The notes under the pieces: model-generated
The model's input: the letters and a program-made list of their open reading frames with translations, nothing else
What the model was told of the DNA's origin: nothing
Databases searched by the model: none
Part shown: piece by piece, positions 28,593 through 39,357 of the stretch
Layout of the letters: every line of letters starts with the position of its first letter
Position numbering within the stretch: the first letter of the stretch is position 1
Made by a program: the position numbers and the translations under genes
Source: Actinobacteria bacterium HGW-Actinobacteria-1
GTDB lineage: Bacteria; Actinomycetota; Coriobacteriia; Anaerosomatales; Anaerosomataceae
Assembly (NCBI GenBank): GCA_002841355.1
Contig: PHFB01000011.1
Span: 1-64,000 of the forward strand
Direction of reading: 5' to 3'
DNA length: 64,000 nucleotides

Positions 28593-29510
28593 CTACGACG
28601 CCTTGGCGGCCTCGTACTTCTTCTTCAGCGCCTGGAACTTCGGCTCGCGCTCTTTCCACAGCGCGTACACGGTGCTCGCGACGCCAACGGAGGAGTACGC
28701 GCCGGAGAGCATGCCCACGACCAGCGCGAATGCGAAGTCCTTCAGCGTGTCGCCTCCGAAGAGGAGCAGGCAGGTGACCGGAACGACCGAGGTAAGGCTC
28801 GTGTTCACCCAGCGCATGAGAACCTGGTTGATCGACTCGTTCGCCATCTGCATGAACGTTTGCTTCTGCAGGTTGCGCGAGTTCTCACGGATGCGGTGGA
28901 ACACCACGATCGTGTCGTAGAGCGAGTAGCCGAGGATCGTGAGCAGCGCCGCCATGGTGTTCGGCGTCACCTCACGACCGAAGAGCGAATACACGCCGAG
29001 CACGATGAGCGTGTCGTGGACGAGCGCGATGACCGCGGTGACCGACATCTTGTACTCGAAGCGGATCGAGATGTAGATGAGGATCGCGAGGATCGAGATC
29101 GCGAGCGCCAGCAGCGCGGAGTTCGTCACGCTGCGACCCCAGCCCGGGCCGATCGTGGTGACGGTGACATCCTGTGCCGGCAGCTTCAAGTCAGCGACGA
29201 CAGCCTTGAACGCCTCGGCGGCCTTGGTCGGATCGGACTCGGTGGTGCGCACCAGGAAGGTGCCGTCCTGCGTCGACTGGATGGTCGCGTTGCGGGCATC
29301 GGTGACGCCTGCCTTGTCGAGCGAGCCGCGAATGTTCTCGGCGGTGACCGTGCTCGGAGCCTGGAACGTCATGACGGTGCCACCCTGGAACTCGATACCG
29401 AACACGAGTCCCTTGGTGAAGAGCGAGACAAGGCCCACGACGATGATGATCGCCGATGCGATAAAGAACCAGTTGCGCTTGCCCATGAAATCGATGGCAG
29501 CTCTACGCAT
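28593..29510 (-). CDS. secF: Protein translocase subunit SecF
   Basis: 305 residues from ATG 29510, within the secD 3' end (8-base overlap), with AAGGGTGG upstream; a GTG four codons earlier is the alternative. Six membrane helices. Starts RRAAIDFMGKRNWFF; contains FGIEFQGGTVMTFQ (the D1-type GGT motif) and the SecF signature SLYDTIVVFHRIRENS. The C-terminal helix pair has RWVNTSLTSVVPVTCLLLFGG. It uses the proton motive force with SecD to complete export. Confidence 0.95.
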   Translation of the reverse strand: MRRAAIDFMGKRNWFFIASAIIIVVGLVSLFTKGLVFGIEFQGGTVMTFQAPSTVTAENIRGSLDKAGVTDARNATIQSTQDGTFLVRTTESDPTKAAEAFKAVVADLKLPAQDVTVTTIGPGWGRSVTNSALLALAISILAILIYISIRFEYKMSVTAVIALVHDTLIVLGVYSLFGREVTPNTMAALLTILGYSLYDTIVVFHRIRENSRNLQKQTFMQMANESINQVLMRWVNTSLTSVVPVTCLLLFGGDTLKDFAFALVVGMLSGAYSSVGVASTVYALWKEREPKFQALKKKYEAAKAS

Positions 29511-30807
29511 TGGTATCACCACCCTTCAGGCCGAAGAGCCAGGGTGCCTTCGGGATCACATTCTCGGCGAGGAGCACGACAAGCGTGCGCGTGAACAGAA
29601 TCGCGACCGTGAGGTCGCACATGATGCCGAGCATCAGCGTGAGCGCGAAGCCCTTGACCGGACCGATCGCAACCAGGAAGAGCACGAGCGCGCTCACGAA
29701 GGTGACGAGGTCGGCGTCGACGCTGGTGCCGATGGCGTGACGGGTGCCGGACTTAGCGGCGGTTCGGTACGTCTTGCCCATCCGGACCTCTTCTTTGAAG
29801 CGTTCGAAGATGAGGATGGATGAGTCCGCAGCCAGACCGACCGTGAGGACGAGGCCGGCGATACCCGGCAGCGTCAGCGCGTACATGCCAAGCCTGGAGA
29901 GCAGGGCGACCACACCGAAGAGCAGCGACAGGTACATCGAAAGCGACAGCCACGACAGCACGCCGAAGCCGCGGTAGTAGACGAGCATGAACAGCGCCAC
30001 AAGGCCAAGGCCGAGCAGACCGGCGAGCAGGCCCTGCTTGAGGGACTCACCGCCAAGCGTCGGACCGACGATGAGCGTGGAGGACGGCGTCAGCTCGACC
30101 GGCAGCGCGCCAGCCTGGAGCACTGCCGAGAGACGCTTGGCCTCCTCGGCGGTGAAGCTGCCCGAGATCTGCGTGGACCCGTCGGTGATGGGCTCGCGGA
30201 TCTGCGCGACCGACTGCACGACATTGTCGAGCAGGATGACGATGTACTGACCGACGTTCTGCGTAGTGTACGTGCCCCACTTATCCGCGCCTTCTTTGTC
30301 GAAGTCCACGGAGACGGCGGGCTGATTCTGCGCGTCGATCGTCGCACCGGCGCTCTTGACGCTCGAACCGGCGACAACGACGGCCGACGTGTCGTAGCTC
30401 TCCGCCGGAACTTTCACGCCGTACACAAGGTTCTCACTCGTTGCGATGCTACGAAGGTCGACGAAGTCGAGACGACCGGTCGAACCGAGCGCCTTGAGCG
30501 CTTCCTCGGAGTTCTTGATGCCGGGGAGCTGCACGATGAGCGAGTCGTTGCCCTGGCGCTGCACGCTGGCCTCGCTCACACCGAGACCGTTGACGCGCTC
30601 GGTGAGGATCGCCTCCGTGCGGCTCATAGCATCCTCGGTGAGCGCCGTGTTCCCGATCGCCTTGGCGGTGAGGATGACCTGAACGCCACCCTTGATGTCG
30701 AGACCCTGCGTGACCTTCGTGTTAAGCGGCCAGAACAGCCACCACGACACTGCCACAAGGGCGATGATCGTGACCAGTGCCACGACATTGCGTGTCTTTG
30801 GATCCAT
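29503..30807 (-). CDS. secD: Protein translocase subunit SecD
   Basis: 434 residues from ATG 30807 (MDPKTRNVVALVTIIAL). First helix, then GLDIKGGVQVILTAKA, a periplasm-side P1 domain (FDKEGADKWGTYT, AVLQAGALPVEL), and five C-terminal helices with GLVLTVGLAADSSILIFERFKEEVRMGKT. Partner of SecF. The order yajC-secD-secF is universal. Confidence 0.95.
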   Translation of the reverse strand: MDPKTRNVVALVTIIALVAVSWWLFWPLNTKVTQGLDIKGGVQVILTAKAIGNTALTEDAMSRTEAILTERVNGLGVSEASVQRQGNDSLIVQLPGIKNSEEALKALGSTGRLDFVDLRSIATSENLVYGVKVPAESYDTSAVVVAGSSVKSAGATIDAQNQPAVSVDFDKEGADKWGTYTTQNVGQYIVILLDNVVQSVAQIREPITDGSTQISGSFTAEEAKRLSAVLQAGALPVELTPSSTLIVGPTLGGESLKQGLLAGLLGLGLVALFMLVYYRGFGVLSWLSLSMYLSLLFGVVALLSRLGMYALTLPGIAGLVLTVGLAADSSILIFERFKEEVRMGKTYRTAAKSGTRHAIGTSVDADLVTFVSALVLFLVAIGPVKGFALTLMLGIMCDLTVAILFTRTLVVLLAENVIPKAPWLFGLKGGDTNA

Positions 30808-30853
30808 GTCTGTCTCTCGTCCTGCCTTCCGGTCGTCGATGCCGAGCGGGAAC

Positions 30854-31117
30854 CTACGCGTCGATCTTTCGCGCAATCGCCGAGCGGGCCATCGTGATGA
30901 CCACGTCCGACGCTATCTCGAGCTGCACCTCATCATCTTCGAGGGTGCGGATGGTGCCGAAGATGCCACCGATGGTCACGACACGATCACCAAGAGCGAG
31001 CGATGCCATGAGTGCTGCCTGATCCTTCTGCCGCTTCATCTGCGGGCGAATGATCAGCAGGTAGAACGCGGCGATGAGCACCACGAACGAAATGAGCGAA
31101 CCATACTGGCTATTCAC
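30854..31117 (-). CDS. yajC: Preprotein translocase subunit YajC
   Basis: 87 residues from a GTG at 31117 preceded by GGAGG with six-base spacing; this is a better start than the further upstream one at 31165. One membrane helix (YGSLISFVVLIAAFYLLIIRPQMKRQK), then the conserved LGDRVVTIGGIFGTIRTLEDDEVQLEI. Auxiliary to SecDF. Confidence 0.93.
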   Translation of the reverse strand: MNSQYGSLISFVVLIAAFYLLIIRPQMKRQKDQAALMASLALGDRVVTIGGIFGTIRTLEDDEVQLEIASDVVITMARSAIARKIDA

Positions 31118-31233
31118 TGGGACCTCCAAGGAGTCCGGGCCCGGCACGGATGCCACCGGGAGCATACACGGCCACTAATCATAGCACCACAAACCGCGTG
31201 TCGGACCCCACAAATCGCTCGCCAGGCATCGGC

Positions 31234-32987
<1,754 letters not shown>

Positions 32988-32988
<1 letters not shown>

Positions 32989-33998
32989 TGGAGTGCCTGA
33001 GAGCACAGCAGCTGCTGTCTGAAGCGATCGATGTCGCAATATCCGATGATGAGCTCGCCCAGGCCCGCGCGCACTGCGCCGGCTGCGACGAGTGCGCCCG
33101 CTTCGTGCACTCGCTCGAGCGCATCGCATCCCTCCCCGCCCCCACGGCGTCAACCGATCTCGTGACGCGCCTGGTCGCCCTCGGCACGGAGGAGGCGGCC
33201 GTGCTTCGCGCCATCCCCGCCGAGTCACCGGTCGACGATGCTCTCGTCGGCGAACATACCGCCGCCCCGGTGCGTTTCCTGCCCTCGTGGTGGGCGCCGA
33301 GACTGAGCGCGTACGCGGCGGTGGCTGCCGTGCTGCTGGTCGCTCTTGTGGCCACTGGTATCGGTCTTGGAGGCGTGCTTTCGCCGAAGGAAGCGACCGT
33401 AGGTACCGCGGAGGACACGCGGCTGCAGACCGACGGCGGAGCCGCGCTCTCCGCAGCACCTACGCCGGACAGCACCCAGGAGGCGACGAAGGATGTAGGC
33501 TACGGGACGGTCGCGCCGCCCTACGTCGTCATCGACGGGCTCGTCTACACACCCACAGGTCCCCAGGCAGTCGATGAGGCCACCCTGGTGACCGCAACTC
33601 CCGTGTTGACCTCGCTGGGCGCGACATCGGAGCCGGTCTTGCTGCCCGCCTACAGGGTGACCACGGCCAATGGCGTTGCGGTGCTGCGACTTGGCGACGG
33701 CACTTACCTGGGCTTCTCGGCTGTGACCCGAACGTTCGGCGGCCGGACGTTCGTGCTGGCGAGCGGATCGCTCCTCACGGCGTACGGACAATGGCCGATT
33801 CTGCCGGCGCGCTTCCAGCCGCCGACAGCGTCCGACGGGTCGCCAACGTTCTCGTTCTTCGGGAAGGACGATATCGGCACGCTCATGTACGTGCCCGCGG
33901 GCGGTCGACCGACCGACGGTTTCGCTATAGCGCCCGGGACAGGACCGGAAGACCCCGCCGCCGGCAACCCGAACTGGACGTGGTGGCAGCCGCTCTAA
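32988..33998 (+). CDS. Zinc-finger (ZAS-type) transmembrane anti-sigma factor
   Basis: 336 residues. An N-terminal anti-sigma domain has the H-x3-C-x2-C zinc motif (HCAGCDEC, residues about 31-38). A single membrane helix (SAYAAVAAVLLVALVATGIGLG) lies near residue 115. About 200 extracytoplasmic residues end in FGKDDIGTLMYVPAGGRPTDGF and NPNWTWWQPL. It should hold the ECF sigma factor at the membrane until an outside signal triggers release (family knowledge). The sensor domain is not recognised. It ends 4 bases before the convergent queA stop. Confidence 0.88.
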
Positions 33999-34002
33999 GC
34001 GC

Positions 34003-35037
34003 CTAGACGATCAGCATCGCGTCGCCGAAGCTCAAGAAGCGGTACTTCTCGGCGACTGCAGTGCGGTAGGCATGCATGATCTGGTCGCGCCCGGCGAACG
34101 CGCTCACCATCATGAGCAGCGTGCTGCGGGGAACGTGGAAGTTCGTGACCATGGCGTCGACCGCGCCGAAGCTGAAGCCCGGCAGAATGAACAGGTCGGT
34201 CAGGCCCTCTGAGGCCTCGACGCGACCGGTTGCCTCGTTGAACGCGCTCTCAAGCGCGCGGACCGAGGTCGTTCCGACCGCGATCACCCTGCTGCCTCGC
34301 TCACGCGCCGCATTCACGGCCTCGGCAGTGTACGACGGCACGCGGTAGTGCTCGGTATGGATGTGGTGTTCGGCTGGATCGTCGACGCTCACCGGCCGGA
34401 ACGTGTCGAGTCCCACGTCGAGTTCAACCTTGGCGAGATGCACGCCGGCCTTCTGGAGAGCGTCGAGCATCTCGGTCGTGAAGTGCAGACCGGCAGTCGG
34501 CGCCGCAACGCTATGCTCCTCGGCGGCGAAAACTGTCTGGTAGAGCTCGGGATCGTCGAGCCGCGCCGTGATGTACGGCGGCAGCGGGACCTCCCCGAGC
34601 GCGTGGACTGCTTCCATGAAGGTGCCGCTCTGCGTGGTGAAACGAACCAGCCGGCCGCCGGATTCCTCGAGGACGTCGACGACGAGGCCCGAGAGCAGCC
34701 CGTCACCGAATACGATCCGCGCGCCGGGCTTCAGGCGCCTGCCAGGCTTGACCAGGCACTCCCAGGTGTCTTCGTAGCGCGGACGCAGAAGCAGCACCTC
34801 GGCGGCGCCACCGGTCTCGTCCTTGGCGCCCAGCAGCCGCGCCGGCAGCACACGTGTCTCGTTCACGACCAGAACATCGCCCGCTCGCAGGTACTCCGGT
34901 AGGTCGCGGAAGCTCCGGTGCTCGATCATCCCGCTTGCACGCTCGAGGACCAGCAGACGACATGCGTCACGCGGCTCGGCCGGATGCTGCGAGATGAGAC
35001 CTGTCGGGAGTTCGTAGTCGAAATCGTCCGTGCGCAC
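34003..35037 (-). CDS. queA: S-adenosylmethionine:tRNA ribosyltransferase-isomerase
   Basis: 344 residues with normal start MRTDDFDYELPTGLISQHPAEPRD. Conserved segments include RDLPEYLRAGDVLVVNETRVLPARL, SVAAPTAGLHFTTEMLDAL, VGLDTFRPVSVDD and MVTNFHVPRSTLLMMVSAFAG. Converts preQ1-tRNA to epoxyqueuosine-tRNA. Together with tgt and queH this gives the last three steps to queuosine. Confidence 0.96.
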   Translation of the reverse strand: MRTDDFDYELPTGLISQHPAEPRDACRLLVLERASGMIEHRSFRDLPEYLRAGDVLVVNETRVLPARLLGAKDETGGAAEVLLLRPRYEDTWECLVKPGRRLKPGARIVFGDGLLSGLVVDVLEESGGRLVRFTTQSGTFMEAVHALGEVPLPPYITARLDDPELYQTVFAAEEHSVAAPTAGLHFTTEMLDALQKAGVHLAKVELDVGLDTFRPVSVDDPAEHHIHTEHYRVPSYTAEAVNAARERGSRVIAVGTTSVRALESAFNEATGRVEASEGLTDLFILPGFSFGAVDAMVTNFHVPRSTLLMMVSAFAGRDQIMHAYRTAVAEKYRFLSFGDAMLIV

Positions 35038-35116
35038 CGGCGTGCCCTCTCGTCGTTTCGGCGAAATCGGTCAAGCAGAGTGTACCGCGAAGCCCGCCAT
35101 CGGGTACCATCACGCC

Positions 35117-35830
35117 ATGCCCGAAACGTGGTCACCCGCAGACATACACATACACACGTCCGTCTCGGACGGTCTTGCCACTCCGGCAGCCGTTCTGGAC
35201 TGGGTTTCCGAGAACACCGACCTCTCGGTCATCGCCATCACCGATCACAACGCCATCGACGGTGCACTTGAGGCGGCGCGACTTGCTGCCGGGTATCCGG
35301 TCGAGGTCATCGTCGGCCAGGAGGTCGACACGCTGAGCGGTCACGTCATCGGCCTGTGGACGACCGAGCGCATCGAGCCAGGCGGCTCGGCACAGGCAAC
35401 CGTGGATGAGATCCACGCACAAGGCGGAATCGCCGTGGTTGCACACCCATTCGCTCCCCGCTGGTGGGCGAAGCACGGGCTGTGCCGGGGAGATGCCACC
35501 ATCTATGACTGCGTGGACTTCGACGCCTTCGAGATCTCGAACTCGACGCCACTCATCTTCCACGCGAACTGGCTTGCGCGCCGCTACATGCGCAACCACG
35601 GCCACCGCTTCGCGGTCACGGGCGGCAGCGACGCGCACATCCTTCCGGCGATCGGGGCCAGCCGCACGCTGTTTCCGGGAACGACCGCTGCCGACCTGCG
35701 GCAGGCTATAGAGGACCGCACAACGAAGGCGGATGTCGGGAGCTTCTGGCTAGCACGTAACCTCAGGTACGCCAGGAACCTGCCGGGCATCTTGCGCCGC
35801 GACCCCGAGCGAGGACCCGCGAAGGGCTAG
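35117..35830 (+). CDS. PHP-domain phosphoesterase
   Basis: 237 residues from ATG 35117. PHP motifs: DIHIHTSVSDG (residues 9-19), AITDHNAIDG, VIVGQEVDTLSGHVIGLW, GIAVVAHPFAP, and AVTGGSDAHILPAIG. All metal-binding His/Asp residues seem present, so it is likely an active phosphoesterase, perhaps YciV/RNase AM-like (5'-nucleotide or 3',5'-pAp hydrolysis). It shares a CTAG stop overlap with the convergent queH. Confidence 0.85.
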   Translation: MPETWSPADIHIHTSVSDGLATPAAVLDWVSENTDLSVIAITDHNAIDGALEAARLAAGYPVEVIVGQEVDTLSGHVIGLWTTERIEPGGSAQATVDEIHAQGGIAVVAHPFAPRWWAKHGLCRGDATIYDCVDFDAFEISNSTPLIFHANWLARRYMRNHGHRFAVTGGSDAHILPAIGASRTLFPGTTAADLRQAIEDRTTKADVGSFWLARNLRYARNLPGILRRDPERGPAKG

Positions 35831-36411
35831 CCAGCTTCCTGCTGCGCCCGTTTGGCCTTGCGTTCCTCGCGTCTCGCCTCTCGCTCTGCCTGCGCCTCGC
35901 TATCGGAGAGCGCGCACCCGCAGTAGTTCTGGCGGTACATGCCAAGCTCCCGGGAACGTCGCGTGGCTTCCGGATACCGCTCGCGGAAATCGGCGTCGAG
36001 ATACGCGATGCCCGCCTCATCGGCAGCAGTCGCCCCCGCCTCGGCCACGGCGGCCTGATCCTGGTACGGGCTCACAGTGAGCGTGGTCGCGATAGCATCC
36101 ATGCCGAGTGACGCCGCCGTGCGCGCAGCAATGCCGAGACGCAGGCGGAAGCACGCGCGGCAGCGCTCGGCGGGATTGCCCTCAAGTCCGGCGACCGCTT
36201 GCGCCCAGAGTGTCGGGTCGTACGGTTCCTCGATGACCGCGATGTCGTGCTCGGCGGCGTAGGCCAAGAGCGTATCCCGGCGCTTCCGATACTCCTCTGC
36301 GGGATGGATGTTGGGATTGGCGTAGAGCACGGTCACGTCATGCTCGGCCACAAGCGCATCAAAGGGCTCAAGCAGACAGGGACCGCAACACGCGTGGAGC
36401 AGGACCTTCAC
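35827..36411 (-). CDS. queH: Epoxyqueuosine reductase QueH
   Basis: 194 residues. LLHACCGPCLLEPFDAL supplies the N-terminal Cys pair, NPNIHPAEEYRKRRD, RCRACFRLRLGIAA another CxxC, the TTLTVSPYQD motif and the YRQNYCGCALSD C-terminal cluster. This is the non-cobalamin (DUF208) epoxyqueuosine reductase, completing queuosine after QueA. It ends in an Arg/Lys/Glu-rich tail. Confidence 0.94.
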   Translation of the reverse strand: MKVLLHACCGPCLLEPFDALVAEHDVTVLYANPNIHPAEEYRKRRDTLLAYAAEHDIAVIEEPYDPTLWAQAVAGLEGNPAERCRACFRLRLGIAARTAASLGMDAIATTLTVSPYQDQAAVAEAGATAADEAGIAYLDADFRERYPEATRRSRELGMYRQNYCGCALSDSEAQAEREARREERKAKRAQQEAG

Positions 36412-36445
36412 CGCACACCTCCGGGAGCTACCGCGATTCTACTCC

Positions 36446-37123
36446 TCAGCGCGCCAGATACGGCGCCACTATCGTGAGGATGCCGAAGCCGATGAACGCG
36501 ATGCCGGAGATGCGTGTGAGCAGCCGCTCGGGCAGCCGCTTGCCCAGAAGCGCCCCGACGCCGATCGCCAGCGCATCCGCGAGCACCATGCCGAACGTGG
36601 AGCCGAGGGTAACGCCCCAGAATCGCGCGCTTTGCGACAGCGTTCCTGCGCCGCTGATGCCGATCGCGGACAGGGCGTTTTGCACGGTCGCGCCGGAGCC
36701 CTTGAGGATCTCGAGGAGTGCGCCGCCCGGATCGGCGGCGATGGTGATCGTCATGATCTGCGTCTTGTCGCCAAGCTCGGCGAGGAAGAACGCGATCGCC
36801 ACGGCCACGATCGGCCCGAACTTCGCGCCCTTGCCGGCCTCGGCCTCTTCGTCCTCTACGGTGTCACCACGAAGGGTCCAGATACCGAAGAACAAGAAGA
36901 GCAGCCCGCTCACCCAGGGCAATACGCCCTCGGGGATGAGTCCGCCGGCGAGCATGCCGAAGCCGGTCGACACGAAGTGGACTGTGAAGGTTGCAAGGAA
37001 GATGCCGATGAGGACATGGGTCGCCCTATATCTCGTGGCAAGGACGAGCGCCAGGAGCTGCGACTTGTCGGCGAGCTCCCCGACCATGATCAGGATGAAC
37101 GAGATGATGAATGTGTAGAGCAC
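36446..37123 (-). CDS. GDT1/TMEM165 (UPF0016) family cation transporter
   Basis: 225 residues from a GTG with AGGAGG upstream. It has two copies of the family signature E-x-G-D-[KR]-[TS] (VGELADKSQLLALVLA and AELGDKTQIMTITIA), each in a membrane helix, with six helices in all. Relatives (MntX/GDT1) export Mn2+ or exchange Ca2+/H+. The linker has an acidic EDEEAEAGKG segment. Metal not determined here. Confidence 0.9.
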   Translation of the reverse strand: MLYTFIISFILIMVGELADKSQLLALVLATRYRATHVLIGIFLATFTVHFVSTGFGMLAGGLIPEGVLPWVSGLLFLFFGIWTLRGDTVEDEEAEAGKGAKFGPIVAVAIAFFLAELGDKTQIMTITIAADPGGALLEILKGSGATVQNALSAIGISGAGTLSQSARFWGVTLGSTFGMVLADALAIGVGALLGKRLPERLLTRISGIAFIGFGILTIVAPYLAR

Positions 37124-37160
37124 CGCGCCTCCTGGCGATATGCGTCCGTCGCATCATACA

Positions 37161-37188
37161 AGAAGGGCGACCCGGAGGCCGCCCTTCT
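37161..37188 (-). terminator. Intrinsic terminator after cold-shock gene
   Basis: AGAAGGGCG / CGCCCTTCT form a perfect 9-bp stem with a 10-base loop 19 bases past the csp stop. On the minus strand the stem is followed by TGTATGAT, moderately T-rich. Confidence 0.7.
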
Positions 37189-37206
37189 ATCACTCTCAGA
37201 TTCGAA

Positions 37207-37410
37207 CTAGATCTTGCGAACGTTGCTCGCCTGGAGCTTGCCGTTCTGCCCGGTCGTGACGTCGAACTCCACGGCCTGACCCTCGTCGAGGGTCTTGAAG
37301 CCCTCGCCCTGGATCTCGGAGAAGTGGACGAACAGATCGTCGCCATCCTCGCGAGAAACGAAGCCGTAGCCCTTGTCCGGGTTGAACCACTTGACGGTAC
37401 CCTGTGCCAT
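37207..37410 (-). CDS. Cold-shock protein (CspA family)
   Basis: 67 residues from ATG 37410, preceded by GGAAGGA. The whole protein is one OB-fold: [19 protein letters not shown] (RNP1) and [10 protein letters not shown] (RNP2), ending QASNVRKI. Binds single-stranded RNA/DNA and melts RNA structure. Upstream lies a long gene-free leader. Confidence 0.95.
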   Translation of the reverse strand: MAQGTVKWFNPDKGYGFVSREDGDDLFVHFSEIQGEGFKTLDEGQAVEFDVTTGQNGKLQASNVRKI

Positions 37411-37629
37411 GCCGATCCGTCCTTCCCTCCCCGCGCACTCTCGCGGGTTCACACTCGTGCGACGTGCTTGTCCGTGCGCTTGCGTCTCTTGCCACACGTC
37501 CTTGCGGGGTGGACCGATGGCGCTTGTGGTACCGACAAACCGTTTCGCCGCCTATCAGGTGCTTATGCCCCCGACTGCAGACAATGGTAGCACACTGTCA
37601 GAACGTGCAAGCATCCGCAGTTCTGACGA
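37411..37629 (-). promoter_or_regulatory. Leader and possible promoter of the cold-shock gene
   Basis: A 219-base gene-free stretch. On the minus strand TTGCAC (37605-37610) and TACCAT (37584-37589) are spaced by 15 bases, slightly short for sigma-70. The transcript would carry about 165 leader bases, similar to classical cspA mRNAs. Short GGCG/CGCC and related pairings are visible, but no named riboswitch. Confidence 0.3.
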
Positions 37630-38460
37630 CTACTCCCAGGTGAACGCGTCGTCATCCTCACTGTCGGCCGCCTCTTCGGGAGCTGGCTCTGCGACCGCCG
37701 ATGCGCTTCCCGCAGAACGGTCGGAGCGCGGCGTGCCGGAGACAGCTGCCGCAGGAACCTGCCGCTGCTTCAACAAGACGATCACCAGGGCGACAAGCGT
37801 GACGGCGAGCAGGCCGAGTGCGACGTACAGCAACGGCGAGATACTGCTGGTCGTAGCAGCACCACGGCGATAGCTGACATCGATCGAGAACTTCCCGTCC
37901 TTCTCAAGCCGCACCGGCGCAAGCGTGTAGAGCGTCTCCCCATCCGCGTTCGTCTGAGGCGACCCCTCGGCGGCTGGCGAGATCTCAAGGTCGCGGATAC
38001 CCGGTTCGATGCGCACCGAGAAGGTGTACGTTCCAGCGTCAGTCACATTGACCCAGTCCAGCGCACCCTCCACCTTGGTGCCATTCACGACAGCTGGATT
38101 CAGCTCCGCCTCGACCTGCGCGACACGAACCTTCTCGAGCGTGAACTCGGCGTACTGAGCGCCGCCGATGGCGGTAAGGGTGGCTTCACGGCTCGGGTCA
38201 TCAGCAGGATCGCCGCCGAGGATTTCTCCCGACCACAGCACCGTCGCCCCCGCGGGCAGCGGAACACGCACCGTGGCGGGCAGCTTCGTGTCAGGCGACA
38301 GGATGACGTTCACGATCAGATCCATGCGACCGGAGAGCCCGACGGGTGCGAATTGCACCTGATACTCGCTCACGCCCGCAAAGGCTATGGATGGGACGCA
38401 CAACAGCGTCACGACCGCTATCAGAACGATCGAGGTGGCTCGCATGCGGAACCGGGACAT
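37630..38460 (-). CDS. Secreted/membrane protein of unknown function
   Basis: 276 residues. Signal peptide (ATSIVLIAVVTLLCVPSIAFAG), then about 170 residues of beta-rich extracytoplasmic domain (SEYQVQFAPVGLSGRMDLIV; ATVRVPLPAGATVLWSGEILGG; YTFSVRIEPGIRDLEIS), a single membrane helix near the C-terminus (LLYVALGLLAVTLVALVIVLL) and an acidic cytoplasmic tail ending DDDAFTWE. Type I topology. I do not recognise a family; the beta domain looks immunoglobulin-like. Confidence 0.7.
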   Translation of the reverse strand: MSRFRMRATSIVLIAVVTLLCVPSIAFAGVSEYQVQFAPVGLSGRMDLIVNVILSPDTKLPATVRVPLPAGATVLWSGEILGGDPADDPSREATLTAIGGAQYAEFTLEKVRVAQVEAELNPAVVNGTKVEGALDWVNVTDAGTYTFSVRIEPGIRDLEISPAAEGSPQTNADGETLYTLAPVRLEKDGKFSIDVSYRRGAATTSSISPLLYVALGLLAVTLVALVIVLLKQRQVPAAAVSGTPRSDRSAGSASAVAEPAPEEAADSEDDDAFTWE

Positions 38461-38507
38461 TCAATTCACCTGCCGGGGCTCGGAGACGTCTCGGGCGGTA
38501 TTGTAGC

Positions 38508-39356
38508 CTACCGGCCCGCTCTTTCGGCTGCAGCTAACGTGTTCTTCAACAGAATCGCACGAGTCATCGGGCCGACGCCGCCGGGTACCGGCGTGATAGC
38601 CGATGCGATCGGCTCGACCTGCGTGTAGTCAACATCACCCACGAGCTTGTCACCCACGCGGTTGATGCCAACATCGATGACGACAGCCCCCGGCTTCACA
38701 TACGACGCGTCGATCATGCCGGGACGGCCGATCGCCGCCACCAGGATGTCGGCCTCACGGCAGACGCCAGGCAGATCCTGTGTTCGCGAATGGCACACCG
38801 TGACGGTGGCGTTGGCCTCCATGAGCAGCAGCGCCATCGGCTTGCCCACAAGAACCGAGCGACCCACCACGACCGCGCGCTTGCCGCTCGGGTCGATGTC
38901 GTACGCTCGGAGCAGCTCCATCACGCCTTCAGGCGTACATGCGTGCGCCGAGGGAAGTCCCCGCACGAGACGGCCGATGCTGATCGGCGTGAACCCGTCC
39001 ACGTCCTTCTCGGGAGCGATACGCGCGATCGCGGCCTCGGCATCGAGGTGGCCCGGAAGCGGCAGCTGAAGCAGGATCCCGTGTACTGCCGGGTCGGCGT
39101 TGAACCCGTCGATGATCGCCTCAAGCGCCTCTTGCGATGTGTCCTCGGGAAGGCGCGTGTCGAACGAACGGATGCCCACCTCGGCGCAGTCGCGCTCCTT
39201 CATGCCAACATACGATTGTGACGCCGGATCCAGGCCCACGAGGATCACGGCGAGTCCCGGCTCGATGCCGCGCTCACGCAGGAGCGCGACCTCGCCTGCG
39301 ACCTCTGAGCGCACGCGCGCCGCAACTGCCTTGCCGTCGATGATGATTTCAGCCAT
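38508..39356 (-). CDS. folD: Methylenetetrahydrofolate dehydrogenase/cyclohydrolase
   Basis: 282 residues. [20 protein letters not shown] includes the catalytic Tyr and Lys (YVGMK). [24 protein letters not shown] and the NADP site [17 protein letters not shown] follow, ending [15 protein letters not shown]. It interconverts 5,10-methylene-, methenyl- and 10-formyl-THF. It is encoded 1 base after fhs, forming a one-carbon pair. Confidence 0.96.
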   Translation of the reverse strand: MAEIIIDGKAVAARVRSEVAGEVALLRERGIEPGLAVILVGLDPASQSYVGMKERDCAEVGIRSFDTRLPEDTSQEALEAIIDGFNADPAVHGILLQLPLPGHLDAEAAIARIAPEKDVDGFTPISIGRLVRGLPSAHACTPEGVMELLRAYDIDPSGKRAVVVGRSVLVGKPMALLLMEANATVTVCHSRTQDLPGVCREADILVAAIGRPGMIDASYVKPGAVVIDVGINRVGDKLVGDVDYTQVEPIASAITPVPGGVGPMTRAILLKNTLAAAERAGR

Positions 39357-39357
39357 G

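Noticed and set aside
26999-28777. 592-codon plus-strand frame opposite recJ
   Set aside because: Low-complexity Arg/His/Ala-rich translation with no domain; shadow of the RecJ half.
37190-37215. tRNA T-loop-like sequence GTTCGAATC on the minus strand
   Set aside because: It spans the stop codon and 3' flank of the cold-shock gene; no acceptor or anticodon arms can be formed.
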